DNA from: Methylosinus sporium | Lineage (GTDB): Bacteria; Pseudomonadota; Alphaproteobacteria; Rhizobiales; Beijerinckiaceae | Assembly (NCBI RefSeq): GCF_003113265.1 | Contig: NZ_PUIV01000005.1 | Span: 62,001 to 126,000, forward strand | Reading direction: 5' to 3' | Length of the DNA: 64,000 nucleotides | In this document: one piece after another, positions 45,389 through 54,061 of the stretch | How positions within the stretch are numbered: the stretch's first letter is position 1 | Layout: each line of letters starts with the position of its first letter | The notes under the pieces: model-generated | Seen by the model: the letters and a program-made list of their open reading frames with translations, nothing else | Database searches by the model: none | Told to the model about the DNA's origin: nothing | Made by a program: the position numbers and the translations under genes

Positions 45389-46239
45389 GCGCGCATCGTC
45401 GTAGGAGTGAGGCGCCGCGCCTCGGACCGCGAGCCTTCGGGCTCGCCCTGTTTTTCCTTATTTTATCGCTTCTCGTCGCTGGCTGCAGCTTCGGTCGACA
45501 GCTCGGCGGCCGCGCGCTTCTCGCCTCGGGGCTCGCCTCCGCCGCGGCGAATGTCTTCGCCGATCCGGCCTGGAAAGGCGCGGCCTTCTATTCCGCCGGG
45601 CGCTTCGAGGAGGCGGCCGCCGCTTTCGCGCGCGATGCCGACAGCGCCTATGATCTCGGCAATGCGCTGGCGCTCTCTGGACATTACAAGGAGGCCGTCG
45701 CCGCCTATGATCGCGCGCTGCGCGCCGATCCCGACGATGACGACGCCTCCTACAACAAATCGCTGCTGCTCGGCCTGATCGAGCGCGAGAGCGGCGGCGG
45801 CGACGCCAGGGCCAATTCGCCGGCCATGGGCCGGCAGCGCGCGCTCGGCAGTCTCGACGACGACAAGGGTGGAGGCGGGGAGGGCGCCGCGGGCGAGCGC
45901 GAGACGAGTTCGCGGCCGGGCGATCGCGGCGGCGCCAAAGCCTCGAAGCTTGGCAAGGGCCAGGAGGAGTCGGCGGAGAGCGGCGCCGGCGCGACGGGCG
46001 CTGTCGGAGCCTCGGAGGGCGCCGGCCGCACCGGCGGGCAGAGGATCGACGTCGCTGCTCTGCTGCACGAGCGCGACCGCCGCGTGCGCCGCCGGCTGGA
46101 GGCGCGCTCGGTGCGGCCGAGCGCCGACTGGCTGCAAAATCTCGACGACGATCCCGGCCGCTTTCTGAAGCTGCGCATCGCCGCCGAAAAGGCGCGGCGG
46201 CTGCGCGCCGGCGGCGGCCCGCTGGAGGAGGACGATTGA
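45385..46239 (+). CDS. TPR-containing lipoprotein-like protein, BatC-like
   Basis: The 284-residue protein starts with TTG inside the previous stop (TTGA). It has a hydrophobic N-terminus ending in LLVAGC, which fits a lipobox. Two tetratricopeptide-type repeats (FYSAGRFEEAAAAFARD, LALSGHYKEAVAAYDRAL) follow, and then a Gly/Glu/Ser-rich low-complexity region. This matches BatC-like proteins of aerotolerance operons. A later start would remove the lipobox. Confidence 0.75.
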   Translation: MSAHRRRSEAPRLGPRAFGLALFFLILSLLVAGCSFGRQLGGRALLASGLASAAANVFADPAWKGAAFYSAGRFEEAAAAFARDADSAYDLGNALALSGHYKEAVAAYDRALRADPDDDDASYNKSLLLGLIERESGGGDARANSPAMGRQRALGSLDDDKGGGGEGAAGERETSSRPGDRGGAKASKLGKGQEESAESGAGATGAVGASEGAGRTGGQRIDVAALLHERDRRVRRRLEARSVRPSADWLQNLDDDPGRFLKLRIAAEKARRLRAGGGPLEEDD

Positions 46240-47540
46240 TGGCGACGCGTCTCGTCCTGCTTTTTTGCCTGCTGCTTCTCCCCTTCTCGCGCGCCGCCGC
46301 GCAGGAGGAGCCGCCCTTCGGCCGCGTCGAGCTGCGCGTCGAGACGCAAGCGGAAATCTCCACTGAGACGCCCTATGTCGGCGAGCCGCTGCGGCTGGTG
46401 ATCCGCTCCGCCATACGCGGCCATGTGCTGCTGGATCATATCATCCAGCCCTCGCTCGTCGATTTCGATTGGCAGCAATTCGGCGTCGACGCCTCCAGCG
46501 AGGAGATGATCGACGGTTTCTGGACGCCGGTGGTCGAGCGCGTGCTGATGATCTATCCGCTGCGCGCCGGACGGCTGACCATCCCGCCCTTCAAGCGCCG
46601 CATCGCCTATCGCATAGAGGAGAGCGGCAAGGTCGAGGCCGAATATGTCTCCGCGCCTCTCCAAATCGAGGTGCGCGCGCGTGACGCTCTCGTTCCGCCG
46701 AGCGAGAATTTTTTGCCGGCGAAGAGCCTGCGCATGACCGACGCCTGGGAGCCGGCTCCCGATAAAATCCCCTTCGGTGAGACGGCGCGGCGCACGCTGA
46801 CTGTGGAGGCCGAGGGCGTCACCGCCGACCGGCTGCCGGCGCTGCCCAATTTCCGCGCGCCGGGAATTATCACTTTCGCCGCGCCGGTGGAGCGGCGGAC
46901 CATCGTGACCGACAAAGGGCCGATCGCCCATGCCGTCTATCGCTGGAGCGTGCGCCCGGTGTCGGCGGTCCCGGCTTTCGCGCCGGCGATCCGCATCGCC
47001 TGGTTCGACGTTGCGACGCGGCGGATGCGCGAGGCGCTGGCGCCGGAGCGGCGCGTCGCCTTCGCCGAGGCGGGGCGCGAGCGGGTCGCCGCGCGGCTGC
47101 GCGAGAGCCCCGGCCTCACCGCGCCGCAGCCGCTCATCGCCGCTCTGGCGAGCTTCGTCGGCGCGGTGGCTCTCGTCCTGCTGCTCGGCTCTCTCCCGGC
47201 GCGACTTCTCGCACGCCGTCCGAGGGAGTTCGGAGCCTTGCGCCGCGCCGCCCGCGCGAAAGACGCCGCCGCCTTCCGCCACGCGGCCGCCCGCTTGGCG
47301 CAGGCCGATCCCGAACGCTGGCGCGAGATCGCCGCGCGCGCGGACATAGGCCCGGCGCTCGCGGCGCTCGAATGCGCGCTCTACGGGCGCGAGCCTCCCG
47401 AACCGCCGCCGCTCGCCCCGCTCGCGCGGGCGATCGCGGGCGCCTGGGCGGGAAAGGGCGGCGGCTTCGATGTTCTCGAAGGCTGCGCCTCGGCTATAGG
47501 CGCCGATACATCACGAACGCGTCGACGTAACCGCGGGTAG
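46239..47540 (+). CDS. BatD-like protein (oxygen tolerance family)
   Basis: The 433-residue protein has a Sec signal peptide ending in SRAAAQEE, a large periplasmic beta-rich region starting RVELRVETQAEIS, and one membrane helix at about 305-325. A cytoplasmic tail follows. This is the BatD layout. It closes the MoxR operon. The start ATG overlaps the TPR gene stop (TGATG). Its 3' end overlaps the convergent GNAT gene by 47 bp. Confidence 0.8.
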   Translation: MATRLVLLFCLLLLPFSRAAAQEEPPFGRVELRVETQAEISTETPYVGEPLRLVIRSAIRGHVLLDHIIQPSLVDFDWQQFGVDASSEEMIDGFWTPVVERVLMIYPLRAGRLTIPPFKRRIAYRIEESGKVEAEYVSAPLQIEVRARDALVPPSENFLPAKSLRMTDAWEPAPDKIPFGETARRTLTVEAEGVTADRLPALPNFRAPGIITFAAPVERRTIVTDKGPIAHAVYRWSVRPVSAVPAFAPAIRIAWFDVATRRMREALAPERRVAFAEAGRERVAARLRESPGLTAPQPLIAALASFVGAVALVLLLGSLPARLLARRPREFGALRRAARAKDAAAFRHAAARLAQADPERWREIAARADIGPALAALECALYGREPPEPPPLAPLARAIAGAWAGKGGGFDVLEGCASAIGADTSRTRRRNRG

Positions 47541-47976
47541 GATGGTGAAAAGCGAGCGGCAGCCGACCGACGATCTGAAAGCCCGACGATCGCCACAGGC
47601 GCACGGCGCGTTCGTTCGCGCTGACGACGAAGTTGAATTGCATGGCCCTATAGCCTCGGCTTCGCGCGTGCTCCAGAGAGTGCTCGCACATTCTGCGCGC
47701 GACGCCTCGGCCGGCTGCCGAGCCGCGCGTCATAAATCCGCAATTGCAGACGTGGCGCCCAGCGCCCGCTTGGTTGGGGCGCATGTAATAGGTTCCGAGG
47801 ATCGCGCCGTTCTCCTCGGCCACAAAGGTTTCTTTGTCCGCGCCGAGCCAGTAGGCGAGCGCGTCATCCTCGCTCATTTCTCGGTCGAGCGTATAGGTTT
47901 CGCCGGCCCGGATCACCGGCTCGACGATCGACCAGATTTCTGCGCGATCTTCTGCGGAGGCAAGGCGGATGAGCAT
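47494..47976 (-). CDS. GNAT-family N-acetyltransferase
   Basis: The 160-residue protein has a standard GNAT fold: an N-terminal IRLASAEDRAEIWSIVEPVI, a motif A region RGSAAGRGVARRMCEHSLEHA, and SANERAVRLWRSSGFQIVGRL. It belongs to the small acetyltransferases related to protein or amine acetylation; the substrate is unknown. It is convergent with the BatD-like gene. The 275-bp gap to the next gene on the plus strand holds no open frame I can support. Confidence 0.85.
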   Translation of the reverse strand: MLIRLASAEDRAEIWSIVEPVIRAGETYTLDREMSEDDALAYWLGADKETFVAEENGAILGTYYMRPNQAGAGRHVCNCGFMTRGSAAGRGVARRMCEHSLEHARSRGYRAMQFNFVVSANERAVRLWRSSGFQIVGRLPLAFHHPTRGYVDAFVMYRRL

Positions 47977-48251
47977 CGAGCATCTATAGGCGTTCTCGTG
48001 GATCTTCTGAAGCGCCTACGGCGAGGGGGCGCGGATTTACATATCGTCCAATTCACGCGACCTCCTGGCCGGAACGAGACCGGCAGGACCGCCCGGCAGC
48101 CTCATGAGGCCCTTTCTGGCGCCGCTTCTCGCTCACCCGACCCGATTGTCCCCGCCCGTTGACTTGCCGTAACGCTGCGTTCTAGGAATCCCTCCCACGC
48201 GGATTTTCGTCGGCCCTCGCCGATCGATCGCGCGGCGCCGGATCGTTCCCT

Positions 48252-48641
48252 ATGGCGGGTTTGCGCGGCAGAGGTTTTTCGTGGCGAGCGACGATCGTTC
48301 CGATCGCCGTTCTCGCGGCCTTGCTGCAAGCGCTTCTGCTCTTCGCCGCGATCGGCCCCGCCCATGCGCATCACGCCCCGCCGGGCCTCGCGCTCGCCTC
48401 CGCCGATTGCGGCGGCGCTGCGCATCCGGGCGAGGCGCCGGGGCCGCATTGCCCGCTGCATCCGCAATGCTGCTCGCTCGGAATGGCGAGCCTCGCGCCG
48501 CTGATCGGCGCCGTCCTCTCCATGCTGCTTCCCGTCGCTCCCGGCGAGACGATGACGCTCGGCGTCGCGGCCGAGCGCGGCGCGCATGGTCCCGCGCCGG
48601 CTCGTCCCTGGTCGTCGCGAGCGCCGCCCTTTCTCGGCTGA
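48252..48641 (+). CDS. DUF2946-like secreted Cys/His protein with C-terminal RAPP
   Basis: The 129-residue protein has a signal-like segment (residues 12-38, ending near PAHAHHA) and a Cys/His-rich centre (PHCPLHPQCCS with C67, C73, C74). It ends SSRAPPFLG, with RAPP at 123-126, three residues from the stop. It resembles the second DUF2946-like protein of this window (17656-18063) in size, layout and end. It lies 118 bp upstream of the ECF sigma gene, which has no clear ribosome-binding site of its own. A role as a copper-responsive leader is inferred from the DUF2946 proteins CutF and CruR and from RAPP arrest peptides. Confidence 0.65.
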   Translation: MAGLRGRGFSWRATIVPIAVLAALLQALLLFAAIGPAHAHHAPPGLALASADCGGAAHPGEAPGPHCPLHPQCCSLGMASLAPLIGAVLSMLLPVAPGETMTLGVAAERGAHGPAPARPWSSRAPPFLG

Positions 48642-48759
48642 TCCGGCGCAAGGCGCCGCCCGTCTCGCCATCATCCGCGCCTTCGCCCGCGCGGCCTCGC
48701 CAATTTCTCGCCGATGCGCGACCGTTCCCGGGCGCGTCGGCTCTCGCCGGACATAGTCG

Positions 48760-49260
48760 ATGTCGGATGAGAAATCGCGATTCTTCGCTCGTTTGTTTCT
48801 GCGCAGCCGGCGCGAACTCATCGGCTATTTCGCGCGCCGCGTCGGGCGCGAGGACGCCTCCGATCTGCTGCAGGAGACCTTTGCTCGCGCGTTGCGGAGC
48901 GAGCGTTTCGAGCTGGCGGCCGATCCGCCCTCGCTGCTGCAGCGCATCGCCGTCAATCTGGCGCGCGATCACGCCCGCCGCCGCCGCACCGAGGCCAGAT
49001 ATGTCGATTTCGACGCCGACGCCGAAATGGCCGTCGCGACCGGCGCCAGGCCCGACGCCCGCCTCGAGGCCGAGGAGAAATGGCGCCTGCTGCGCGAGGC
49101 CGTCGACGCCCTGCCGCCGCGCTGCCGCGACGTTTTTCTCCTCTATATGCGCGAGGGGCTCGGCCTCGGCGAGATCGCCGAGCGGCTGGGCGTTTCGCGC
49201 AATATGGCGCAAAAGCACATGCGGCTTGCCATGGCGCGCTGCTGGGCGGCGCTGGAGTAG
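48760..49260 (+). CDS. ECF (FecI-like) RNA polymerase sigma factor, MbnI-like position
   Basis: The 166-residue protein has sigma region 2 (ELIGYFARRVGREDASDLLQETFARAL) and region 4 (LPPRCRDVFLLYMREGLGLGEIAERLGVS). It is followed by fecR-like and TonB-receptor genes. This is the FecIRA arrangement for surface-signalled uptake, and in methanobactin operons the equivalent genes are mbnI, mbnR and mbnT. It presumably reads the repeated motif found before the next three genes. Confidence 0.88.
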   Translation: MSDEKSRFFARLFLRSRRELIGYFARRVGREDASDLLQETFARALRSERFELAADPPSLLQRIAVNLARDHARRRRTEARYVDFDADAEMAVATGARPDARLEAEEKWRLLREAVDALPPRCRDVFLLYMREGLGLGEIAERLGVSRNMAQKHMRLAMARCWAALE

Positions 49261-49274
49261 ATTTTTGCGCGAGC

Positions 49275-49303
49275 GACCTCCTTTTTCGCCGTTTCGCGCG
49301 TGG
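49275..49303 (+). promoter_or_regulatory. Repeated ECF-promoter-like motif, copy 1 (before the FecR gene)
   Basis: The 29-bp stretch starting GACCTCCTTTTTCGCCG lies 65 bp upstream of the FecR-like start. It is nearly identical to 50315-50343 and similar to 52982-53010. Such a repeat at three consecutive gene starts in a sigma/anti-sigma cluster suggests promoters read by the ECF sigma factor. Confidence 0.55.
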
Positions 49304-49367
49304 TGTTCGGGGCAGGCCGCCGCTCGCTCGCCTCGGGCGTCGGCGCGTCTCTGCGACGGGTGAGGTG

Positions 49368-50285
49368 ATGTCGAAGACGAAATCCGCCATTCGCGAGGCG
49401 GCGATCGATTGGTGGCTGCGGCGAAACGAGACGACGCTCTCGCGCAAGGAGCAGGCCGCCTTCGAGGCCTGGCTCGCCGCGGACGACGCCCATCGCGCCG
49501 CCTATGAGACGCTCGCCGCGCTCGGCGATTTCATGGCTCCGCGCTGGCCGGGCGCAGGGCCCCAGCGCAAGACGAAGCGCCGGCGGCGCAAGGCGGGCGC
49601 GGCGGCGGGCCTCGCTCTTCTGGCGCTGTTCTTCGCCGATGAGATCGCGCTGCGGCTCACGGCGGACGTCCTCACCGGCGCGGGCGAGACGCGGCAGGCG
49701 ACGCTCGCCGACGGCTCCCGCATGGAGCTCGATTCGCTCAGCGCCGTGGCTCTTCACTTTACCCAGAGCGAGCGGCGGGTGACGCTGATCGTGGGCGAGG
49801 CCTGGTTCGATGTCGCGCCCGATCCGGCGCGGCCTTTCGTCGTCGAGGCGGCGGGCGGAACCGCGACCGCGTTGGGCACGGCTTTCGACGTCGCCATAGA
49901 GAACGGCCGCGCGCGCGTGACTGTGACGAGCCATAGCGTGCGCGTCGCCGGCGGCGGCGGCGCGGTCACGGTCGAAGAGGGGCGGCAGAGCGCCTATGGG
50001 CCGGGCGAGGCGGCCGAGGCGCCCGAGCCCGTCGATCTCGCGCGCGCCACCGCCTGGCGGCGCGGCAAGCTCATGTTCGAAAATCGGCCGCTCGGCGAGG
50101 TGGTGCGCGCGCTCGGCCGCTATCATCGCGGCTTCGTTTTTTTTGCCGATCCAGCCTTGAGGGCGCGGCGCGTGACCGGCGTGTTCAACGCCCAGGACCC
50201 GATCGCCGCGCTCGACGAGATCGAGACGTCGCTCGGCCTCCATGCGACCCATGTCACCAAATATCTGACGATCGTGCACGAATAG
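49368..50285 (+). CDS. FecR-like anti-sigma factor / signal transducer
   Basis: The 305-residue protein has the cytoplasmic FecR N-terminus with two conserved tryptophans (AIDWWLRRNE, FEAWLAADDAHRAAY) and a single membrane helix at about 75-92. The periplasmic FecR domain follows (GETRQATLADGSRMELDS, FVVEAAGGTATALGTAFDV), with a C-terminal STN-like segment. It relays the signal from the TonB receptor to the sigma factor. The ATG has a GAGGTG ribosome-binding site. Confidence 0.9.
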   Translation: MSKTKSAIREAAIDWWLRRNETTLSRKEQAAFEAWLAADDAHRAAYETLAALGDFMAPRWPGAGPQRKTKRRRRKAGAAAGLALLALFFADEIALRLTADVLTGAGETRQATLADGSRMELDSLSAVALHFTQSERRVTLIVGEAWFDVAPDPARPFVVEAAGGTATALGTAFDVAIENGRARVTVTSHSVRVAGGGGAVTVEEGRQSAYGPGEAAEAPEPVDLARATAWRRGKLMFENRPLGEVVRALGRYHRGFVFFADPALRARRVTGVFNAQDPIAALDEIETSLGLHATHVTKYLTIVHE

Positions 50286-50314
50286 CCGCGGCGCGAGAAA
50301 TATTTTTTCGCGCC

Positions 50315-50343
50315 GACCTCCTTTTTCGCCGTCTGCCGCGTGG
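50315..50343 (+). promoter_or_regulatory. Repeated ECF-promoter-like motif, copy 2 (before the TonB receptor gene)
   Basis: The first 18 bases are identical to those of copy 1, and both copies end in CCGCGTGG/GCGCGTGG. It ends 51 bp before the receptor start codon, and the spacing to the gene start is similar for all three copies. Confidence 0.55.
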
Positions 50344-50394
50344 AGGCGCGAGACAGGGGGCGAAAACCGTCCCCGGCACGGAAGAGGCGGCGAG

Positions 50395-52923
50395 ATGGCG
50401 GGTCGGGAAAAACGCAACGGTTTCAGAACGGGCGAAGCAAGGATCGGTTCGACGCTGGCGATCGCCGCGATCGGCGCTCTGACGCTGGGTTCGGGAGTTT
50501 CGGACTCGCCGGCGCAGGCGGCTATTTCGCCGCAGGAGCGCTCCGGCCTCGTGCAGAACTATCGCATCCCTTCCGGCCCGCTGCCGGGCGCCTTGAACGC
50601 TTTCGCCGATCTCAACGGCTTGCAGATTCTCTATGACGCCGACGTCACCGGGCGATTGAGGACGGCGGGGCTCGACGGCGATTTCGCGGTGGACGAAGGG
50701 CTCGACCGTCTGCTGTCGGGAACGGGATTGTCGTGGCGCTTCGCCGCCAAGGGCAAGACCGTGTCGATCATACTGGCGCAGAACGATCGCGGCGTGACGA
50801 ATGACGCGATCGGTGCGGAGTCGCTGCCGGCGATCGACATCGGCGCCGACAGGGGGAAGGTGAAGCCCGCGGCGGCGGGCGCGCAGGGGCCGGGAGACAG
50901 ATCGACCGGATACAGGCCCAGCGCGACCGCGCCGACGACCTTGAAGACCGATGCTCCGCTGATGCAGACGCCAATGTCCATTCAGGCCGTGACGCGTCAG
51001 ACGATGGATGACCAGCAAGCGATCACTTTCAGAGACGCTCTCGTCTCCAATGTCAGCGGCGTCACTCTCACGCCGAATTTTTTCGACAATGTGGTCAAGG
51101 TTCGCGGCTTCCAGGCCAACACTTTCAAGAACGGATTGCTGGAGTTTCGCTTTCGGCATTTCGATACGACCAATCTGCAGTCGCTCGACGTCGTGAAAGG
51201 CCCGGCGGCCATGCTCTTCGGCCGTATGGAGCCGGGCGGTCTCGTCAATATGGTGGTCAAGCGCCCGCTGGAGACGCCCTATTATTCGGTGGAGCAGCAG
51301 ATCGGCTCCTACGGGCTGACGCGCACGATCGTCGACGCGACCGGGCCCGTCACGGACGACAAATCCATACTCTATCGTTTCAACGGCGAATTCTTCCGCT
51401 CCGGCTCCTATCGTGACGTCATCAACGATCGCAACGTCTTTCTGGCGCCGACGATCACGCTGCATCCGATCGAACAGTTCCGGATGAACATCGATTTCGA
51501 ATACGACAATAGAACCTGGGTCGACGATTTTCCGATCTATCCGGCCGTCGCCGGAGGCCCGGCCAATATTCCGCGCAGCCGCTATCTCTCGCCGGCCTTC
51601 ATCACCGCGCGATTTCCCGACAATATGGACAAGAAGCGCATCGCCTTTGACTGGACTTATGATTTCCTGCCGGGATGGAGCCTGACGAACCGTCTCAGCT
51701 ACTCCAATGCGGGATATCAGACCAATAATGGATTCCCGTTCGGATTCAATCAGGCGACTGGCGTTCTCTCTCGCTTTCTGACGTATCTCCCGGGCTACAC
51801 CGATAAGAATTTCGCGACGAATCTCGATCTGAAGGGAAAGTTCACGACTGGCCCGCTCGAGCATTCGATCCTGGCCGGCTTCGATTATTTCAACTATTTC
51901 ACGCCGATGTATGCGGGCCTGTCCGTTCTCGGCAGTTCGGTCAACATCTACGCGCCCAACTATTGGCAGTTCGAGAATCTCGCCCAGGCGCAGACATACA
52001 CCGTCCTCGGGCAGAAATGGACCGGCGTTTATGCGCAGGATATGATCTCCTTCCTCGACGACACGGTTCATGTGCTGCTCGGCGGGCGATACGACTGGGC
52101 GGAGACATGGCAGAGCCGCTACCGCACCTCCGCCGCACTCGCGAACGCGACCTATTGGGCGAGCTACGACAAAGGCTTCAGCCCGCGAGTCGCGGTCCTC
52201 TATCAGCCTTGGCCCTGGTTGTCGGTCTATGGCAATTTCACGCAGTCGCTGGGCGCGAACCAGGTCACGACGCAAGGTCTGACCTTGCAGCCGCAGAGAG
52301 GCGAGCAATTCGAGGGCGGCCTCAAGGCCGAATTCTTCGACAAGCGGCTGCTGCTCACAATGGCCTATTTCGACATCACCAAGACCAACGTCCCGGTGAC
52401 GGACCCGAGCAATGCGGCCAACACGCTCACCATCGGCAAGGCGCGCAGCCAGGGCTTCGAGCTCGATCTGACCGGGCGCATCGACGACAATTGGAGCGTC
52501 ATCGCCAATTACACCCATAATGATGTGCGAACCATCATCGGCACCGCCACCGATCCCGTCACCGCTTATAATCGCCAGATCGCGGTCGCCGGCAGCATTC
52601 TGCCGGGCAGCCCGCGCAACTATGGCAATCTGTGGGTCAAATATGACGCCGACGGCGATTTGCGCGGATTGAGCGTCGCGGGAGGCGTCAATGTGAGCTC
52701 GGACCAGCTCGGCGACCCGGCGAATTCCTTCGTCCTGCCGAGCTATGCGCTGCTCAACGGCATGATCGCCTATACGACGACGGTCGCCGGTTTCAACGTC
52801 ACCGCGCAACTGAACGTCAAAAACATCACCGACACGGTCTATTACCCTTCGGCGGGCAGCCGCACGACGATCATGACCGGGGCGCCGCGTACCTTCTTGG
52901 GCTCGCTGCGCGTGGAGTTCTGA
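50395..52923 (+). CDS. TonB-dependent receptor with STN signalling domain (FecA/MbnT-like)
   Basis: The 842-residue outer-membrane receptor has a signal peptide and an STN domain (IPSGPLPGALNAFADLNG, about residues 55-125) that contacts FecR. The plug domain (SIQAVTRQTMDDQQAITFRDA; DVVKGPAAMLFGRMEPGGLVN) and a 22-strand-type barrel follow, ending in the C-terminal Phe of SLRVEF. It belongs to the siderophore-receptor group. MbnP/MbnH genes downstream suggest that the ligand is a copper complex such as methanobactin, not an iron siderophore. That is inference from context. Confidence 0.9.
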   Translation: MAGREKRNGFRTGEARIGSTLAIAAIGALTLGSGVSDSPAQAAISPQERSGLVQNYRIPSGPLPGALNAFADLNGLQILYDADVTGRLRTAGLDGDFAVDEGLDRLLSGTGLSWRFAAKGKTVSIILAQNDRGVTNDAIGAESLPAIDIGADRGKVKPAAAGAQGPGDRSTGYRPSATAPTTLKTDAPLMQTPMSIQAVTRQTMDDQQAITFRDALVSNVSGVTLTPNFFDNVVKVRGFQANTFKNGLLEFRFRHFDTTNLQSLDVVKGPAAMLFGRMEPGGLVNMVVKRPLETPYYSVEQQIGSYGLTRTIVDATGPVTDDKSILYRFNGEFFRSGSYRDVINDRNVFLAPTITLHPIEQFRMNIDFEYDNRTWVDDFPIYPAVAGGPANIPRSRYLSPAFITARFPDNMDKKRIAFDWTYDFLPGWSLTNRLSYSNAGYQTNNGFPFGFNQATGVLSRFLTYLPGYTDKNFATNLDLKGKFTTGPLEHSILAGFDYFNYFTPMYAGLSVLGSSVNIYAPNYWQFENLAQAQTYTVLGQKWTGVYAQDMISFLDDTVHVLLGGRYDWAETWQSRYRTSAALANATYWASYDKGFSPRVAVLYQPWPWLSVYGNFTQSLGANQVTTQGLTLQPQRGEQFEGGLKAEFFDKRLLLTMAYFDITKTNVPVTDPSNAANTLTIGKARSQGFELDLTGRIDDNWSVIANYTHNDVRTIIGTATDPVTAYNRQIAVAGSILPGSPRNYGNLWVKYDADGDLRGLSVAGGVNVSSDQLGDPANSFVLPSYALLNGMIAYTTTVAGFNVTAQLNVKNITDTVYYPSAGSRTTIMTGAPRTFLGSLRVEF

Positions 52924-52981
52924 TCGGAGGGCGCTGCGGGACGGGAGATTCATGCTCGCTGCAAAAAAAATCTTTCGTCCC

Positions 52982-53010
52982 GAGGTTCCTTTTCGCCTAT
53001 TCGCACGTCT
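52982..53010 (+). promoter_or_regulatory. Repeated ECF-promoter-like motif, copy 3 (before mbnP)
   Basis: Aligned without gaps to copy 1, 20 of 29 positions agree, including TTTTCGCC and the CGT near the end. It ends 73 bp before the MbnP start, which has its own GGAGGAAG ribosome-binding site. Confidence 0.45.
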
Positions 53011-53083
53011 TATAAGATAGGCGGCGCCCTCGAAAATTTTTGCGGACGGCGGAACGCCCGGCCGAAGAGCGGAGGAAGTCGAG

Positions 53084-54061
53084 ATGCGGAAATTGCGATA
53101 TATCGGATTTGCGGCCGCGGCGGCCGGCTATTTTTGCGTTGTTTCCGTGTCGGCTCTCGCCGCCTCCGGCGAGGCGAAGCCGGTTTCCATCTCTTTCGCG
53201 CTGGTGAACGACGGCAAGGAGGTCGGCTGCGGCGCTCCGCTCGCCAATCTCGGGACCGGCCATCTTTCCGCCAAGCTCCACGAAGCGCGCCTTTATGTCT
53301 ACGGCTTCAAGCTGATCGACGCCAAGGGCAAGCGCACGCCGGTGGCTCTGGATCAGAGCGAATGGCAATATGGCGATGTCGCTCTGCTCGACTTCAAGGA
53401 TGCGCGCGGCGGCAATAGTCCCTGCACGCAGGGCAATCCAGCCAAGAATACGACCATCGTCGGCAAAGCGCCGGCGGGCTCTTATGTCGGCCTCGAATTC
53501 TCGGTCGGCGCGCCGGTGGAGACGATCGTCGACGGCAAGCCGGTCTCGATCAATCATTCCAATGTCGAGACTGCGGCGCCGCCGCTCGATGTGGTCGGCA
53601 TGGCGTGGAACTGGCAGGCCGGCCGCCGCTTCGTCACTTTCGAGGTCGATCCGGCGACGCCCGTCATCAAGGCGGACGGCTCCAAGACGCGCAGCTGGAT
53701 GGTGCATATCGGCTCGACCGCCTGCAAGGGCAATCCGGCGACCGGCGAGATCGTCGCTTGCGCGCATGAGAACCGCTTCACCGTCGCGCTCGATCGTTTC
53801 GATCCCAAGACGCAGCGCGTCGAATTCGATCTCTCCAAGCTCCTCGAGAATTCCGACATCGTCGCCGACAAGGGCGGCGCGGTCGGCTGCATGAGCGCGC
53901 TCGACGATCCCGAATGTCCGGCTGTTTTCTCTGCGCTCGGCCTCAATCTCGGCGACAGCGCCGCGGGCGCCGGCGACGCCGGCAAGCAGACCAAGCCCGG
54001 CGTCTCGCCGATTTTCAAAGTCGGCGCGACGGCGGCGAAAGTCGTGGGCGCGAAGCAATGA
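53084..54061 (+). CDS. mbnP: MbnP-family periplasmic four-Cys copper protein
   Basis: The 325-residue secreted protein (signal peptide ending near ALAAS) matches the MbnP/metallo-mystery-pair four-Cys family. It has a SISFALVNDGKEVGCG N-terminus, cysteines C49, C114, C214 and C226, and the Trp-rich GMAWNWQAGRRF block. MbnP works with MbnH, which oxidises a Trp of MbnP to kynurenine, creating a copper site. The partner gene follows with an ATGA overlap. These pairs occur in methanobactin operons and also elsewhere next to copper genes. Confidence 0.9.
   Translation: MRKLRYIGFAAAAAGYFCVVSVSALAASGEAKPVSISFALVNDGKEVGCGAPLANLGTGHLSAKLHEARLYVYGFKLIDAKGKRTPVALDQSEWQYGDVALLDFKDARGGNSPCTQGNPAKNTTIVGKAPAGSYVGLEFSVGAPVETIVDGKPVSINHSNVETAAPPLDVVGMAWNWQAGRRFVTFEVDPATPVIKADGSKTRSWMVHIGSTACKGNPATGEIVACAHENRFTVALDRFDPKTQRVEFDLSKLLENSDIVADKGGAVGCMSALDDPECPAVFSALGLNLGDSAAGAGDAGKQTKPGVSPIFKVGATAAKVVGAKQ

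Noticed and set aside
41158-47540. Interpretation as the methanol dehydrogenase (mxa) cluster.
   Set aside because: MoxR, DUF58 and VWA proteins occur in both mxa and bat operons. No mxaF, mxaG, mxaI or mxaJ homologue is in the window, so only the generic family names are used.
52952-53020. A 22-codon ORF with a GGGAG site between the TonB receptor and mbnP, at the place where a methanobactin precursor gene (mbnA) could be expected.
   Set aside because: The peptide has no cysteine, and MbnA core peptides need Cys for oxazolone/thioamide formation. The repeated promoter-like motif also lies inside it, and no mbnB or mbnC gene is present.
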